Below are positions 7,501 through 16,309 of a stretch of 17,206 bases of DNA, one piece after another. Numbering within the stretch: the stretch's first letter is position 1; each line of letters opens with the position of its first letter. Origin of the DNA: a bacterium (GTDB lineage: Bacteria > Bacteroidota > Bacteroidia > Bacteroidales > Muribaculaceae); assembly GCA_004561555.1 (NCBI GenBank), contig SFVH01000033.1:1-17206 (forward strand), read 5' to 3'. The position numbers and the translations under genes are program-made. Under the pieces are notes generated by a model, which worked only from the letters and a program-made list of their open reading frames with translations, ran no database searches and was not told where the DNA came from.

Positions 7501-8072
7501 ACGAGGCTAATTGGGAAGACCTTGACAGCGAAGCAAAGTCTGCTGCCGATGAGTTCCGGAAAATTCTCACCGACAAAAAGCCGATGAGAACCATGCCGGC
7601 ATATCGACAGAAACTGCGTTTGCTCCGTGCTAAACTCGATGAGGTGCGCAACCGGCTCCGCGAAGAAATCCGCACTGCTTATCAGGAAACAGAACAGCAA
7701 ATCATCAACTTCGCCGCTGAGCAGAGTGTGCCTTACACTTCCAACATCGAGAATGTAATCCTCACTAAAACGCAATCGCAGAGCATTGCCAACCTCAAAC
7801 TCAACCGCAACACCGATGATTATTACGCCGCCCAAACCGGCAGAATACTCTCGGCTGCTAATACTGCTCCGGAACCAACTCCGAACCCAAATGGAGGCGG
7901 CTCAATTCCGACTCCGCCGACGGCTTCAACTCCAATGGTGAAAAACGTGCGGCTCTCTACCCGCAGCACATCGAAACTCACCACTTCGCAAGATGTAGAT
8001 AATTATCTCGCCAATCTCCGTGCACAACTCATGCGACACATTGATAACGGCGAAGAAATCATAGTAATGTAA
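4506..8072 (+). CDS. brxC: BREX ATPase BrxC (P-loop, PglY-related)
   Basis: This 1188-residue protein is the large ATPase of BREX. Its Walker A is G-Y-F-G-S-G-K-S-H at residues 67-75, and its Walker B is V-F-L-A-D-E at 267-272. The short N-terminus before the P-loop (E-I-Y/K-D-I-N-R-E-V-N-P-A-V) is typical of BrxC, and the length agrees with the family's usual about 1200. The C-terminal third is rich in charged helices (residues about 930-1070). A Pro/Asn/Gly-rich linker (about 1119-1140) follows, and then a last helix ending in E-E-I-I-V-M. BrxC is thought to act with PglX, PglZ and BrxB in a complex needed for both methylation and restriction. The gene ends four bases before pglX. Confidence 0.93.
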   Translation: MKLEKIYAKDINREVNPAVNASNLSQQTVAIEIGEYVFTDDIINNLYKVLSAIKDRTYSHNGMWISGYFGSGKSHFLKYIKYCLDPRFSALAMERFKKAVEERDPLQVPDSHSEVTVADCNELASWLHSAKVDAILFNIGSVHNVQGAHDRVFIDVFWNEFNRMRGYNSVNLALAQYFEKVLDEKGKFAEFKEKIAEMGFNWDEDCISLATTELDLVLETGKELVPTLTTDVIREKIATDTISLSVETFVAELKNHIARQDDNYRIVFLADEISQFIDNRAGLLLQLQQIVSDINLPCEGKAWVACTAQQDLSEIVSSCQINQTSDDYGKIMGRFQVQVSLKGTSTEYITQRRILEKTADASLALSKLYTQKKNAIEAQFNLPTGYRIFADADDFINYYPFVPYQFTLMGNIFDSFVAIEFVNREVKGNERSIIKVTHSTAKDTKEQEVGDFISFDQFYNAMFSQGLSNKGTKAVAPAENVARAYTKPDFAMRVVHVLFMLCYMSEQHRMAFSASADNITTLLMQDIDCQKLTLKNDVQNVLDFLIANNIIRKETRSTIEVYSFYTEDEREVASTIKSQTVDADSRATVITNIYKEYLAPSNRENFCNTSFNVAVSIMDKMLYGGSADIKVNFVFESQVEDVNQYAFTYGRDGLIFYMADLYRESGDLKNIFHWYCQVEKYLRIQTQSETRSRTNAEFRAQANALYRDKILPRFREMFDKCVIISDGNIVETITIKGKERYRAAVQRHLGDVYPSASLVTSSVFPTTTDALRQKINRPIDANEYGPLNPINEAEKAVKNYIDRQGGVDVVLSDVVATFLKRPYGWSDLATIYVVNELVRRRFYEFAYNNNSNVDRSVVAANIVREKSKFTIKPARAISQELVNSFTAAWKDIFNVQTVPGGTDAIEIYNACKEMLAQKMRNEQQLLSDISSYPFAESLQRVVAKLTEWQAVRDYSTFFQKVVTDHAEAKFLMDEGKVVREFCDDQLNAYKDCCQFARENEANWEDLDSEAKSAADEFRKILTDKKPMRTMPAYRQKLRLLRAKLDEVRNRLREEIRTAYQETEQQIINFAAEQSVPYTSNIENVILTKTQSQSIANLKLNRNTDDYYAAQTGRILSAANTAPEPTPNPNGGGSIPTPPTASTPMVKNVRLSTRSTSKLTTSQDVDNYLANLRAQLMRHIDNGEEIIVM

Positions 8073-8076
8073 CGAA

Positions 8077-11000
8077 ATGAATACTAATCAGATACGCAAA
8101 TTTGCCACCGAGGCTCGCATCCTTCTTCTTAAAGGCGTGAGCAACAGCCTCCGCACATTCTTTAGCGACAGTGGCGAGCCTATCATCGTGCCTAAGCCGG
8201 TGCAAGGTGGCTGTGCTTTTGGTGCACAGACAAAAGACGAGGCGTTTCTGCGTCGGTGGCAATCACTTCAACACCAAATCACGCTCCACGGCTTCCGTGG
8301 TGTAGTGGAGCAGGTGGCTTATACATGGTTTAACCGCTTTGTGGCTATCAACATTCTCGCCAAGAACAATCTTGCAGAGCCTATGTTGCAGTATGCCAGT
8401 CCCACTGTGCGTGTGCCATACATCGTGGAGCAGGCACGTGCCGGACACTTCCCCGAAATGTCGGAATCGGATATGGCTACGCTTCGCGAACTTCTCAATG
8501 ACGACGCAAAAACCTTCGAGCAATTTTCGCTGCTGATTGGCTGCTACTGCACCGCCAATCCTGTCATTCGCCGTTGTTTCGGGCGTGTTGACGACTACTC
8601 TTTCCTTCTGCTGCCTTCCAACATTCTCTCTGAGGGCGAAATTGTGGATATGCTCAACCGCTCCGACCTTATCACCGACGATGATTATCGCTCACCCGAA
8701 CTTATCGGCTGGCTCTACCAGTTCTATATCTCGGAGCGTAAGGACGAAGTGTTTGCCAAGAAAGGCAAATTTGAAGCCGACGAAATCCCAGCCGCCACGC
8801 AGATTTTCACGCCCAACTGGATTGTGAAATACATGGTTCAGAACTCGCTCGGCCGTATCTATCTTGACAACGAGCCTTACAGCGAGTTAAAAGAGCGCAT
8901 GCAGTATCTCGTTTCGGCAGAGCCAAACAGCGAGAAATTCACTTTTGTAGATGTGAAGGAACTCACTTGCGCTGACCTGGCTTGCGGTTCGGGACACATC
9001 CTCAACGAGTGTTTCGACTTGCTATACGATATTTATATCGAGCAGGGCTACAGTCGACGCGATGCTGTGGAGAATATCTTTGCCCACAACCTTATCGGCA
9101 TCGACATCGACACTCGTGCCAAGCAACTTGCCACATTTGCCTTGCTGCTCAAGGCGTGCCGACGTGACACCTCTTTTGCCGATGCTCACGCCATGCCGCG
9201 TGTGCTTGATATGCCGGAGCCATATCGCAGCGACAGTGACCTTCGCGACACGCTTCATCATTTCTTCCTCGGTGGAACACCAAAGCAGATTGACGAAACC
9301 GCCGAAGCCATCGCACTTTTTGACGATGCCGAAGACCTCGGTTCGATTATGCGATTCAATATCTCGCCCGGCACTCGCGAGGCTATCGTGCGTCGCCTTG
9401 CCGAATACCGAGCATCCCAAATCCACACCTACGACGACTTATTCCCATACTTAGATGTTATCCTTGCCCTCACCGACCGCTATGCCGCCCTCGTGATGAA
9501 TCCACCCTATATGGGCAGCGGCAATATGAATGCCACGCTCTCAAAGTATGTGAAGGATAAGTATGAGGAAGGGAAGGCAGACCTCTTCTCTGTCTTCATG
9601 CTTTTGGCCGTCGACCGCCTGCTGCCCAATGGCAAGTATGGCATGATAAATATGCAGAGTTGGATGTTCCTCTCTTCGTTTGAGAAACTCCGCACTCGTC
9701 TGCTCATAGAAAACCGCATTGACAATATGCTCCATCTTGGCCCTCGCACTTTCGACGAACTGTCGGGCGAAGTGGTGCAGAATACTGCCTTCGTGATTAC
9801 GAATTGCGAAGGCAAGGATGCCACAGGTGCATACTATCGCTTGGTGGATGGGAAGAACTGTGGAGCCAAGGAGCGCATGTTCCTGGAGGCACAAGAGAAT
9901 GGTGGCAACCGCATCTATTATCCCAACGTCTCTCAGCAGAACTTTGAGAAGATTCCGGGATGCCCGATTGGGTATTGGGTGAGTGAGAAAATGGTGAGTA
10001 TCTATAATTCAAAAAAAATTGAAGATTATTCTACAGTAATTACCGGGATGACTATTGGAGATAACAATAAGTACCTAAGACTTTGGTATGAAGTTTCTAA
10101 AATGAATATTGCATTATACCAAACAAATATGGATGATATTGATATTCTTCAGAACAACTGGATTCCCTATAGTAAGGGCGGTATAAGGCGAAATTGGTAT
10201 GGATGTTATGATTATGTAGTTAATTGGTTAGAAAAAGATAATTTTAATCGGTCTAAGACAACGCTTAAGCATTTATATCTAAAAGAAGCATTAACATGGC
10301 CTTTTATATGCTCAACAACTTTTAGCGCAAGACTACTCCCAATTGGCTTTTTATGGGATGTCGCAGGCTCTCCTTGTTTCTTTAATTCTAAACAAGACGA
10401 ATTATATTCTCTCTCATTTTTTACGACAAAGTTGTGTAACTTGATACTAAAAATATCAAATCCATCTATTAATGTTCAAGCTGTAGACATTGCAAGACTC
10501 CCATTAATTAAATCAAATGAGGAATATATTTCCAATATTGCGATAGACAACATCACCATCAGCAAGGAAGACTGGGACGCTCACGAAACATCGTGGGACT
10601 TCAAGCAGAATGAATTGGTGCGTATCTTCAACGATAACGGTTGGGGTACACTTGATATCGTAGTGAGTGAATATAAACGCGAATGGGAACGACTCTTTAT
10701 GCAACTTCACGCCAATGAGGAAGAACTCAACCGCCAGTTCATCGACATCTACGGCCTGCAAGACGAACTCACCCCCGATGTTCCTCTCGACGAGATAACC
10801 ATCCTCCAGCAAGGAGAGATTCATATAGAGAACAACGATATTGTGTGGCACAATGATGTCATTGCCAAGCAACTGATTTCCTACGCTATCGGTTGCTGGA
10901 TGGGGCGTTACCGCCTCGATAAGCCGGGTCTGCACATCGCTCACCCGAACCCGACCGCCGAGGAAGTGTGCACCTACACCTATAACGGCAGCGAACTCGA

Positions 11001-11553
11001 AATCGACGACGATGGGATTATCCCGATACTGAGAGCCGATAGTAGTTTTGCCGATAATGCTTGCCACCGTGTGCGCGATTTCCTGCGTATCGCTTTCGGT
11101 GAAGAAAACTTGCTGGAAAACATCAACTTTATTGAAACATGCCTTGGCAAAAGTATTGAGGCATACTTCATGAAAGACTTTTGGAAAGACCACAAAAAGA
11201 TGTATCAGAACCGCCCGATTTATTGGCTGTTCTCATCTAAGAAAGGCGCATTCCAATGCCTCGCTTATATGCACCGCATGGATGCATACACAGTGGAACG
11301 TGTGCGTAGCAAATACCTGCTGCCGCACATGGATTGGTTGACACATCGCATCAACGAACTGCGTGCCAACGATGCCATGCTCACCACAGCACAGCGCAAA
11401 ACCGCCGAGCTATTGGAGAAAGAACTCGCCGAGTGCCGCGAATATCACGAACGCCTGCACTACGTTGCCGACCAACAGATTTCTTTCGACCTCGACGACG
11501 GTGTGGTGGTGAACTATGCAAAATTCGGCGACATACTTGCAAAAATCAAATAA
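8077..11553 (+). CDS. pglX: BREX adenine-N6 DNA methyltransferase PglX
   Basis: This 1158-residue methyltransferase has S-adenosylmethionine motif I (D-L-A-C-G-S-G-H) at residues 300-307 and the catalytic motif N-P-P-Y at 475-478. It also has the T-P-N-W-I-V-K-Y-M-V and N-S-L-G-R stretches typical of PglX just before motif I. PglX methylates adenine in one strand of an asymmetric motif, which marks host DNA and is needed for phage exclusion. The target-recognition part begins around S-T-V-I-T-G-M-T-I-G-D-N-N-K-Y-L. Residues about 642-823 are encoded by DNA far richer in A/T than the rest of the gene, which suggests replacement of the specificity region. The frame is intact, so the protein is probably active. 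Only 6 bases separate it from pglZ. Confidence 0.95.
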   Translation: MNTNQIRKFATEARILLLKGVSNSLRTFFSDSGEPIIVPKPVQGGCAFGAQTKDEAFLRRWQSLQHQITLHGFRGVVEQVAYTWFNRFVAINILAKNNLAEPMLQYASPTVRVPYIVEQARAGHFPEMSESDMATLRELLNDDAKTFEQFSLLIGCYCTANPVIRRCFGRVDDYSFLLLPSNILSEGEIVDMLNRSDLITDDDYRSPELIGWLYQFYISERKDEVFAKKGKFEADEIPAATQIFTPNWIVKYMVQNSLGRIYLDNEPYSELKERMQYLVSAEPNSEKFTFVDVKELTCADLACGSGHILNECFDLLYDIYIEQGYSRRDAVENIFAHNLIGIDIDTRAKQLATFALLLKACRRDTSFADAHAMPRVLDMPEPYRSDSDLRDTLHHFFLGGTPKQIDETAEAIALFDDAEDLGSIMRFNISPGTREAIVRRLAEYRASQIHTYDDLFPYLDVILALTDRYAALVMNPPYMGSGNMNATLSKYVKDKYEEGKADLFSVFMLLAVDRLLPNGKYGMINMQSWMFLSSFEKLRTRLLIENRIDNMLHLGPRTFDELSGEVVQNTAFVITNCEGKDATGAYYRLVDGKNCGAKERMFLEAQENGGNRIYYPNVSQQNFEKIPGCPIGYWVSEKMVSIYNSKKIEDYSTVITGMTIGDNNKYLRLWYEVSKMNIALYQTNMDDIDILQNNWIPYSKGGIRRNWYGCYDYVVNWLEKDNFNRSKTTLKHLYLKEALTWPFICSTTFSARLLPIGFLWDVAGSPCFFNSKQDELYSLSFFTTKLCNLILKISNPSINVQAVDIARLPLIKSNEEYISNIAIDNITISKEDWDAHETSWDFKQNELVRIFNDNGWGTLDIVVSEYKREWERLFMQLHANEEELNRQFIDIYGLQDELTPDVPLDEITILQQGEIHIENNDIVWHNDVIAKQLISYAIGCWMGRYRLDKPGLHIAHPNPTAEEVCTYTYNGSELEIDDDGIIPILRADSSFADNACHRVRDFLRIAFGEENLLENINFIETCLGKSIEAYFMKDFWKDHKKMYQNRPIYWLFSSKKGAFQCLAYMHRMDAYTVERVRSKYLLPHMDWLTHRINELRANDAMLTTAQRKTAELLEKELAECREYHERLHYVADQQISFDLDDGVVVNYAKFGDILAKIK
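10000..10545 (+). other. AT-rich specificity block inside pglX
   Basis: Hand counts of 60-base rows give 20/60 G+C at 10021-10080, 16/60 at 10201-10260 and 16/60 at 10381-10440. Rows just outside give 30/60 (9901-9960) and 29/60 (10681-10740). The change is abrupt at both ends. The block encodes the target-recognition region of PglX. A run of eight A (10011-10018) lies at its left border. The best explanation is recombinational exchange of the recognition domain. Confidence 0.75.
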
Positions 11554-11559
11554 TGCACT

Positions 11560-14088
11560 ATGGCTATTATTGACAACATATACAACTACTTCGACAGCAA
11601 CGACGACTTGCATGTGCTTTTCGTCTTCGACCCGATGCGCAGCATAGCGGGCGAGATTGAAGACACAACGCTCCGCGAGGGCTTCCGCTTTGTGGAGTTT
11701 CAAGGCAACTGGTTCGCCACTAAATATGCACTCGAAAACGAGTGGAGCAACGAGAAAGTGATTCTCTACTTTCAGCAAGCCGCTCCTGCCACGAGAGAAG
11801 CACGGACAAATTTCCCGCTTATGGATTTGCTCGTGGCTAATGCCGAGTTTAAAAGCAACAACTACGAGGCGTTTATGCAACAAAACCGCATCGACGATGC
11901 CCACTTGCCGTTTATCCGCAACCATATTTCCGAACTGCAACTCGAGAAGTACAACCGCATACTCGTCGGTTACTACGGCGAAGCGTTCAACCTCGACATA
12001 GGCTATCGCGGCTTGATTTCCGGTTATATGGGCGAGAGCAAGATGCTCTCGTGGAACGAGATTATGCTCCGCTTATTCATCTTTGCCCATAACTGCGACG
12101 ACGCCAAGTCGCAGAGATTCTTCATCACACTGCAAAGTCGGCGCGATGTGCTCGCCGCACTCAACAACCGACTGAAAGCCACATTCGGCTCAGGCTACGA
12201 TGAAAACTCACGGCAGAAGATTGTGGAAGCCGCTCAGCGCCTGAAATATAACCTTATCACCCAACTATTCGGAGTGGCTAACGCCGACAACTACAAGCAC
12301 CTCAAAGTTACCAACTCCTTGATGCTCGAGCAGATGAATCAACTCTTTGAGTCGATGAAACTGCTCCCGGCTCGCCGCCGCGAGGAATGGCAAGCGGCCT
12401 TCGATGCACTCGCTGCCGACATTCGCGAAAGCGAAATCATCAGAGTGTATTCGCTCGACGAGAATTATTTCTATGTGCCGACAGCCATGTGTTGGGAAAT
12501 CCTTCGGGCAATCATTACCGATAAGGTGAAAGGCGCAAGTGACGATGCCCTCGAACGCCTGCGAACGCTCAGCCTAAAGAATGCTGAAAATGACACTATT
12601 TCCACCGTCATCGACTATGCGATGCAAGTCGCTCTTTTCTACCAGAAAATCCGCACGCTCGGTTCATTGATTTTGAATACTCCCGACGAATACATCAATC
12701 GCTATACCACCGACTACTATCTGCTCGATACCTACTACCGCAAGTCAATCGAATATTTCCTCGCACTCGATGCGGATATTCCTGTGAGAGATACCATCGA
12801 CAGCGTAAAAGCCACCCTCGACAAGGATTATGCATGCATCACTAACGACATCAACATCGAGTGGGTGCGTTGCCTCAAGGAACGCGGCAATGGGTTTGGC
12901 GACATATCAGTGGCTTCCCGCCAAGAGAATTTCTACGAGTCCAAAAAGCAGACTACAAAGTGGGTAGTGATTGTGAGCGACGCCCTTCGCTACGAAGTGG
13001 CGAAAGAACTCACCGAACGGCTGAACCTCTCCAAGCACTCTGCATCGCTCGAACCGGCAATCGCCATGCTGCCGACAGAAACGAAATACTGCAAACCGGC
13101 TCTTTTGCCTTACGAGCAAATGGACATCTTTGATGTGACGCTCGGTCTCGACCACACCATTCTCGACACAACCGAGAAGCGCGCACAGCATCTGCGCAAA
13201 TATGTGCCGGATGCCGTGTGCGTGGATTTTGAGAAAGTACAAGGCAGCAGTAAGGAAGAATTGCGTAGCCTGTTCTCCGCATCGCTCGTCTATATCTTTC
13301 ACAATGCCATAGACAATGCCGGACACAACGGCTACCGCAGCATCATCAAAGCCTGCCGCGACAGCGTGAAAGAGATTGCCGACTGTGTGAAACGTATTCA
13401 CGACCACGTGTCGACTAGAAACATATTCATCACAGCCGACCACGGCTTTATCTACAATGATATGGCCTTTGCCGAAAACGACAAAACGTCAATTACCGAG
13501 GCTACTGCCGAGCAGAAAACCCGCTACTACCTCACGACTTCCGGAAACGACGTCACGAATGTGGCAAAATTCCCTATACGTAATGTTTCGGGCATCGACA
13601 ACGACCTATTCGTGGCAGTGCCTGTAGGCACCAACCGCTTCAAAGTGCAAGGTGCCGACTACAACTTCGTGCATGGCGGTGCCGCACTGCAAGAGGTCAT
13701 CATTCCGATAGTGCACAGCACCTACAACAAGCAGGAGGAGAAACGCAAAGTGAACATCACGCTGCTCACGCAGTCGCTCTCGATTGTGTCGAGCCGCCTG
13801 AGAATACAGATATTGCAAGACGAGGCAGTGTCAGCCGACATTAAGCCGCGTGAAATAGTATGCAACATCTATTGCAACGACGCAAAAGTCACCAACGACA
13901 CCATAATCACCCTCGACAGCACCGATGCCGACGTGCTGCAAAACCGAGTGAAAGAATTGAGCCTAACGCTCAATCAGTCGGTGTCGTCGGGCATTCTACA
14001 ACTCCGCATCTACGATACGGAAGATATGCTTAATCCACTCGTAAAAAAACCGGTTACTAACAATACACTCATAGAACAAGATTTCTGA
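11560..14088 (+). CDS. pglZ: BREX protein PglZ (alkaline-phosphatase superfamily)
   Basis: The 842-residue protein has an N-terminal half of helical character and a C-terminal PglZ domain of the alkaline phosphatase superfamily. The domain contains V-I-V-S-D-A-L-R-Y-E at residues 471-479 (with the first metal-binding Asp at 474) and F-H-N-A-I-D-N-A-G-H at about 580-589. I-T-A-D-H-G-F (Asp627, His628) supplies the second metal-binding pair. These residues are all present, so the fold should bind its metals. A beta-rich tail follows to the end. PglZ is the marker protein of all BREX types and is needed for defence. Its enzymatic target is not firmly known. The stop is one base from the brxL start. 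Confidence 0.94.
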   Translation: MAIIDNIYNYFDSNDDLHVLFVFDPMRSIAGEIEDTTLREGFRFVEFQGNWFATKYALENEWSNEKVILYFQQAAPATREARTNFPLMDLLVANAEFKSNNYEAFMQQNRIDDAHLPFIRNHISELQLEKYNRILVGYYGEAFNLDIGYRGLISGYMGESKMLSWNEIMLRLFIFAHNCDDAKSQRFFITLQSRRDVLAALNNRLKATFGSGYDENSRQKIVEAAQRLKYNLITQLFGVANADNYKHLKVTNSLMLEQMNQLFESMKLLPARRREEWQAAFDALAADIRESEIIRVYSLDENYFYVPTAMCWEILRAIITDKVKGASDDALERLRTLSLKNAENDTISTVIDYAMQVALFYQKIRTLGSLILNTPDEYINRYTTDYYLLDTYYRKSIEYFLALDADIPVRDTIDSVKATLDKDYACITNDINIEWVRCLKERGNGFGDISVASRQENFYESKKQTTKWVVIVSDALRYEVAKELTERLNLSKHSASLEPAIAMLPTETKYCKPALLPYEQMDIFDVTLGLDHTILDTTEKRAQHLRKYVPDAVCVDFEKVQGSSKEELRSLFSASLVYIFHNAIDNAGHNGYRSIIKACRDSVKEIADCVKRIHDHVSTRNIFITADHGFIYNDMAFAENDKTSITEATAEQKTRYYLTTSGNDVTNVAKFPIRNVSGIDNDLFVAVPVGTNRFKVQGADYNFVHGGAALQEVIIPIVHSTYNKQEEKRKVNITLLTQSLSIVSSRLRIQILQDEAVSADIKPREIVCNIYCNDAKVTNDTIITLDSTDADVLQNRVKELSLTLNQSVSSGILQLRIYDTEDMLNPLVKKPVTNNTLIEQDF

Positions 14089-14089
14089 T

Positions 14090-16153
14090 ATGGAACTACA
14101 AGAGAAAATATTGAACGCTTTTCAAGGCAAGGTGGTGAGAAAAGATCTCGCGTTCTTAGTAAAAGGCAACCTGCCGGTGCCTACATTTGTGCTCGAATAC
14201 CTGCTCGGTCAGTACTGTGCTTGCGACGATGAAGAACTTATAGCACAAGGCATCGAAAAGGTGAAAACCGTAATCCAAAACAACTATGTGCATCGTGCCG
14301 AAGCCGAAGAAGTGAAAGGCAAAATAAAAGAAGCCGGGCGCTTCCGCATCATCGACAAGATTTCGGCACAACTTAACGATAAAGCCGACCAATACGAGGC
14401 TACTTTTGCCAACCTCGGGCTATTCCGTATTCCTATCGGTAGCGAATTTGTTCGCAAAAATCCGAAACTGCTATCCGGCAATGGAGTGTGGTCAATTGTC
14501 AATATCAACTACCTCACTGGTGAAGATATCAGGGTGCGCTGGGAGATAGAAAACCTAAAGCCTATACAGGTTTCCAACATCTCGCTGCAAGACTACATCG
14601 ACCAGCGCAAGAACTTCACCACCGAAGAATGGATTGACCTGCTCATTCACACAGTGGGACTTAATCCCGAAGTGCTTAACCGCCGTGAAAAGTTTATCAC
14701 GCTATCACGTCTGCTTCCTATGGTGGAAAACAACTTCAACTTTATGGAACTCGGACCAAAAGGCACGGGTAAGTCGCACGTATTCTCTGAATTGTCGCCA
14801 TACGGCGTACTTGTCAGCGGCGGCGACGTGACATCCGCTCGCCTGTTCTCAAAAATCAGCGGACATACCGAAATACTCGGTCTTGTGGGCTACTGGGACG
14901 TGGTGACATGGGACGAATACGAGCAGCAGAAAGGCAAGACGACCGATGCCGTGCTTATCGACACCATGCAGAACTATCTTGCCAACAAGACATTCAACCG
15001 CGGCAAAGCCACTCACGAGGCTTCGGCTTCGATGGCTTTCGTGGGGAACACCAAGCACACCGTGCCCTATATGCTCAAAAACTCTCACCTATTTGAATCA
15101 ATCCCTACGGGATTTATAAAAGGAGCGTTTCTCGACCGTATTCACCTATATAATCCCGGGTGGGAAATCAAGTCGCTCCGCAAGGACAGTTTCAGCAAAG
15201 GTTACGGGCTTATAACTGACTACATCGCTGCCGTGCTGCACGAACTCCGTGCTCTCGACTTCTCGCCGATGCTAAACGACTATGCTCGTTTCGACACATC
15301 GCTCTCGGAGCGCGACCACCTCGCCATTCGCAAGACTTTCTCCGGACTGGTAAAACTCCTCTATCCCGATGGCAATATGACCGTTGAGGAAGCCCTTGAA
15401 ATTGTGGACTTTGCTGGAGAAAGCCGTAAGCGCGTAAAAGACCAGCTCTATATCATCGATGAAACATTCCGAGCCGACAAGCCGGCCACATTTGAGTACC
15501 TCCGCATCGCCGACGGCAAAACCGTGAAAGTAGAAACTCTGGAGAACGTGGAGAACGGCATTGTTGCCCCGATTGAAGAAGTGCCGACAGAGCTGGAAGT
15601 CGCACAACCGGCTTCTGAATCTGAGCGCACTCATCGGCCTCGCATTTCACAGCAAGAACGTGTAATCGCTCCAAGGCATATTGCAGTGAGGGCAAATCAA
15701 AAAGGCGTCACCTACAAGTCGCTTTTCGGCGAATACCTTAAAGGTGCTACGCAAATCGAAATCATTGACCCATACATCAGAGCACCGTTCCAAATCGACA
15801 ACCTTATCGAGTTTATCAACCTCATTCGTGAGGCAAACACCGATGCCGAAAGCATTGCCATTTCGCTTAACACCAACAATACTGACGACAAAATCCCCGA
15901 AATGATTGACATCTTCGATGCGTTGACCGACGACCTGGCAACATACGGCATAGAGTTTACATATAAGTTTGAAGCAGACCACGACCGTGCGATTATCCTT
16001 AACAACGGCTGGACAATTAATCTGAGCCGAGGACTGGATATCTTTGAGAAATTTGACCGTTTCTCCATCGCCGCCGCACGTCAAACCGAACGCCGCTGCC
16101 GCGAGTTTACTATGACCATAAACGAAACCTCAAATGTGAAATACTTGGATTAA
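14090..16153 (+). CDS. brxL: BREX ATPase BrxL with a MITD1-type (MIT_C) C-terminal domain
   Basis: This 687-residue protein ends the operon. Residues 1-200 match the BrxL N-terminal domain. The AAA+ core has Walker A G-P-K-G-T-G-K-S-H at 222-230, Walker B V-V-T-W-D-E at 271-276, and a sensor-type F-V-G-N-T near 310. After a Glu/Pro-rich linker (about 500-538), residues 539-687 do not look like Lon protease, and no P-S-A-G-type serine motif is present. Instead they carry Y-K-S-L-F-G-E-Y-L, I-I-D-P-Y-I-R (Asp560-Arg564), H-D-R (631-633), N-N-G-W and S-R-G-L-D-I-F. That is the pattern of the MIT_C phospholipase-D-like domain of eukaryotic MITD1. BrxL is a DNA-binding hexameric-type AAA+ protein needed for phage restriction. 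The domain call is from memory of the family pattern. Confidence 0.92.
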   Translation: MELQEKILNAFQGKVVRKDLAFLVKGNLPVPTFVLEYLLGQYCACDDEELIAQGIEKVKTVIQNNYVHRAEAEEVKGKIKEAGRFRIIDKISAQLNDKADQYEATFANLGLFRIPIGSEFVRKNPKLLSGNGVWSIVNINYLTGEDIRVRWEIENLKPIQVSNISLQDYIDQRKNFTTEEWIDLLIHTVGLNPEVLNRREKFITLSRLLPMVENNFNFMELGPKGTGKSHVFSELSPYGVLVSGGDVTSARLFSKISGHTEILGLVGYWDVVTWDEYEQQKGKTTDAVLIDTMQNYLANKTFNRGKATHEASASMAFVGNTKHTVPYMLKNSHLFESIPTGFIKGAFLDRIHLYNPGWEIKSLRKDSFSKGYGLITDYIAAVLHELRALDFSPMLNDYARFDTSLSERDHLAIRKTFSGLVKLLYPDGNMTVEEALEIVDFAGESRKRVKDQLYIIDETFRADKPATFEYLRIADGKTVKVETLENVENGIVAPIEEVPTELEVAQPASESERTHRPRISQQERVIAPRHIAVRANQKGVTYKSLFGEYLKGATQIEIIDPYIRAPFQIDNLIEFINLIREANTDAESIAISLNTNNTDDKIPEMIDIFDALTDDLATYGIEFTYKFEADHDRAIILNNGWTINLSRGLDIFEKFDRFSIAAARQTERRCREFTMTINETSNVKYLD

Positions 16154-16188
16154 GGACATTCCGCCTCCGCCGTCAGGCTATAGTTAAT

Positions 16189-16299
16189 CGCTCTAAACAC
16201 GAGGATCGTATCCATCTCTTGCCACATCCGAGGAAGCAATACCCTCCCGAAGCCCTCATGACAATGCTTGTGCGACAAATTGCAAATCAAAACTTCTAA
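16189..16299 (+). pseudogene. Possible 3' remnant of an unidentified gene
   Basis: An open frame without a usable early start encodes 36 residues of protein-like composition, including H-L-L-P-H-P-R-K-Q-Y-P-P-E-A-L and M-L-V-R-Q-I-A-N, and stops at 16297-16299. The only ATG codons lie near its end. It could be the tail of a gene cut by the arrival of the BREX operon, or chance. I do not recognise the family. Confidence 0.25.
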
Positions 16300-16309
16300 C
16301 AAATAGCAG

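Noticed and set aside
5904..7835. A 643-codon open frame on the - strand inside brxC
   Set aside because: It lies wholly antisense to a gene with clear ATPase motifs. Its translation shows no recognisable domain. The G/C-biased third codon positions of brxC explain long shadow frames.
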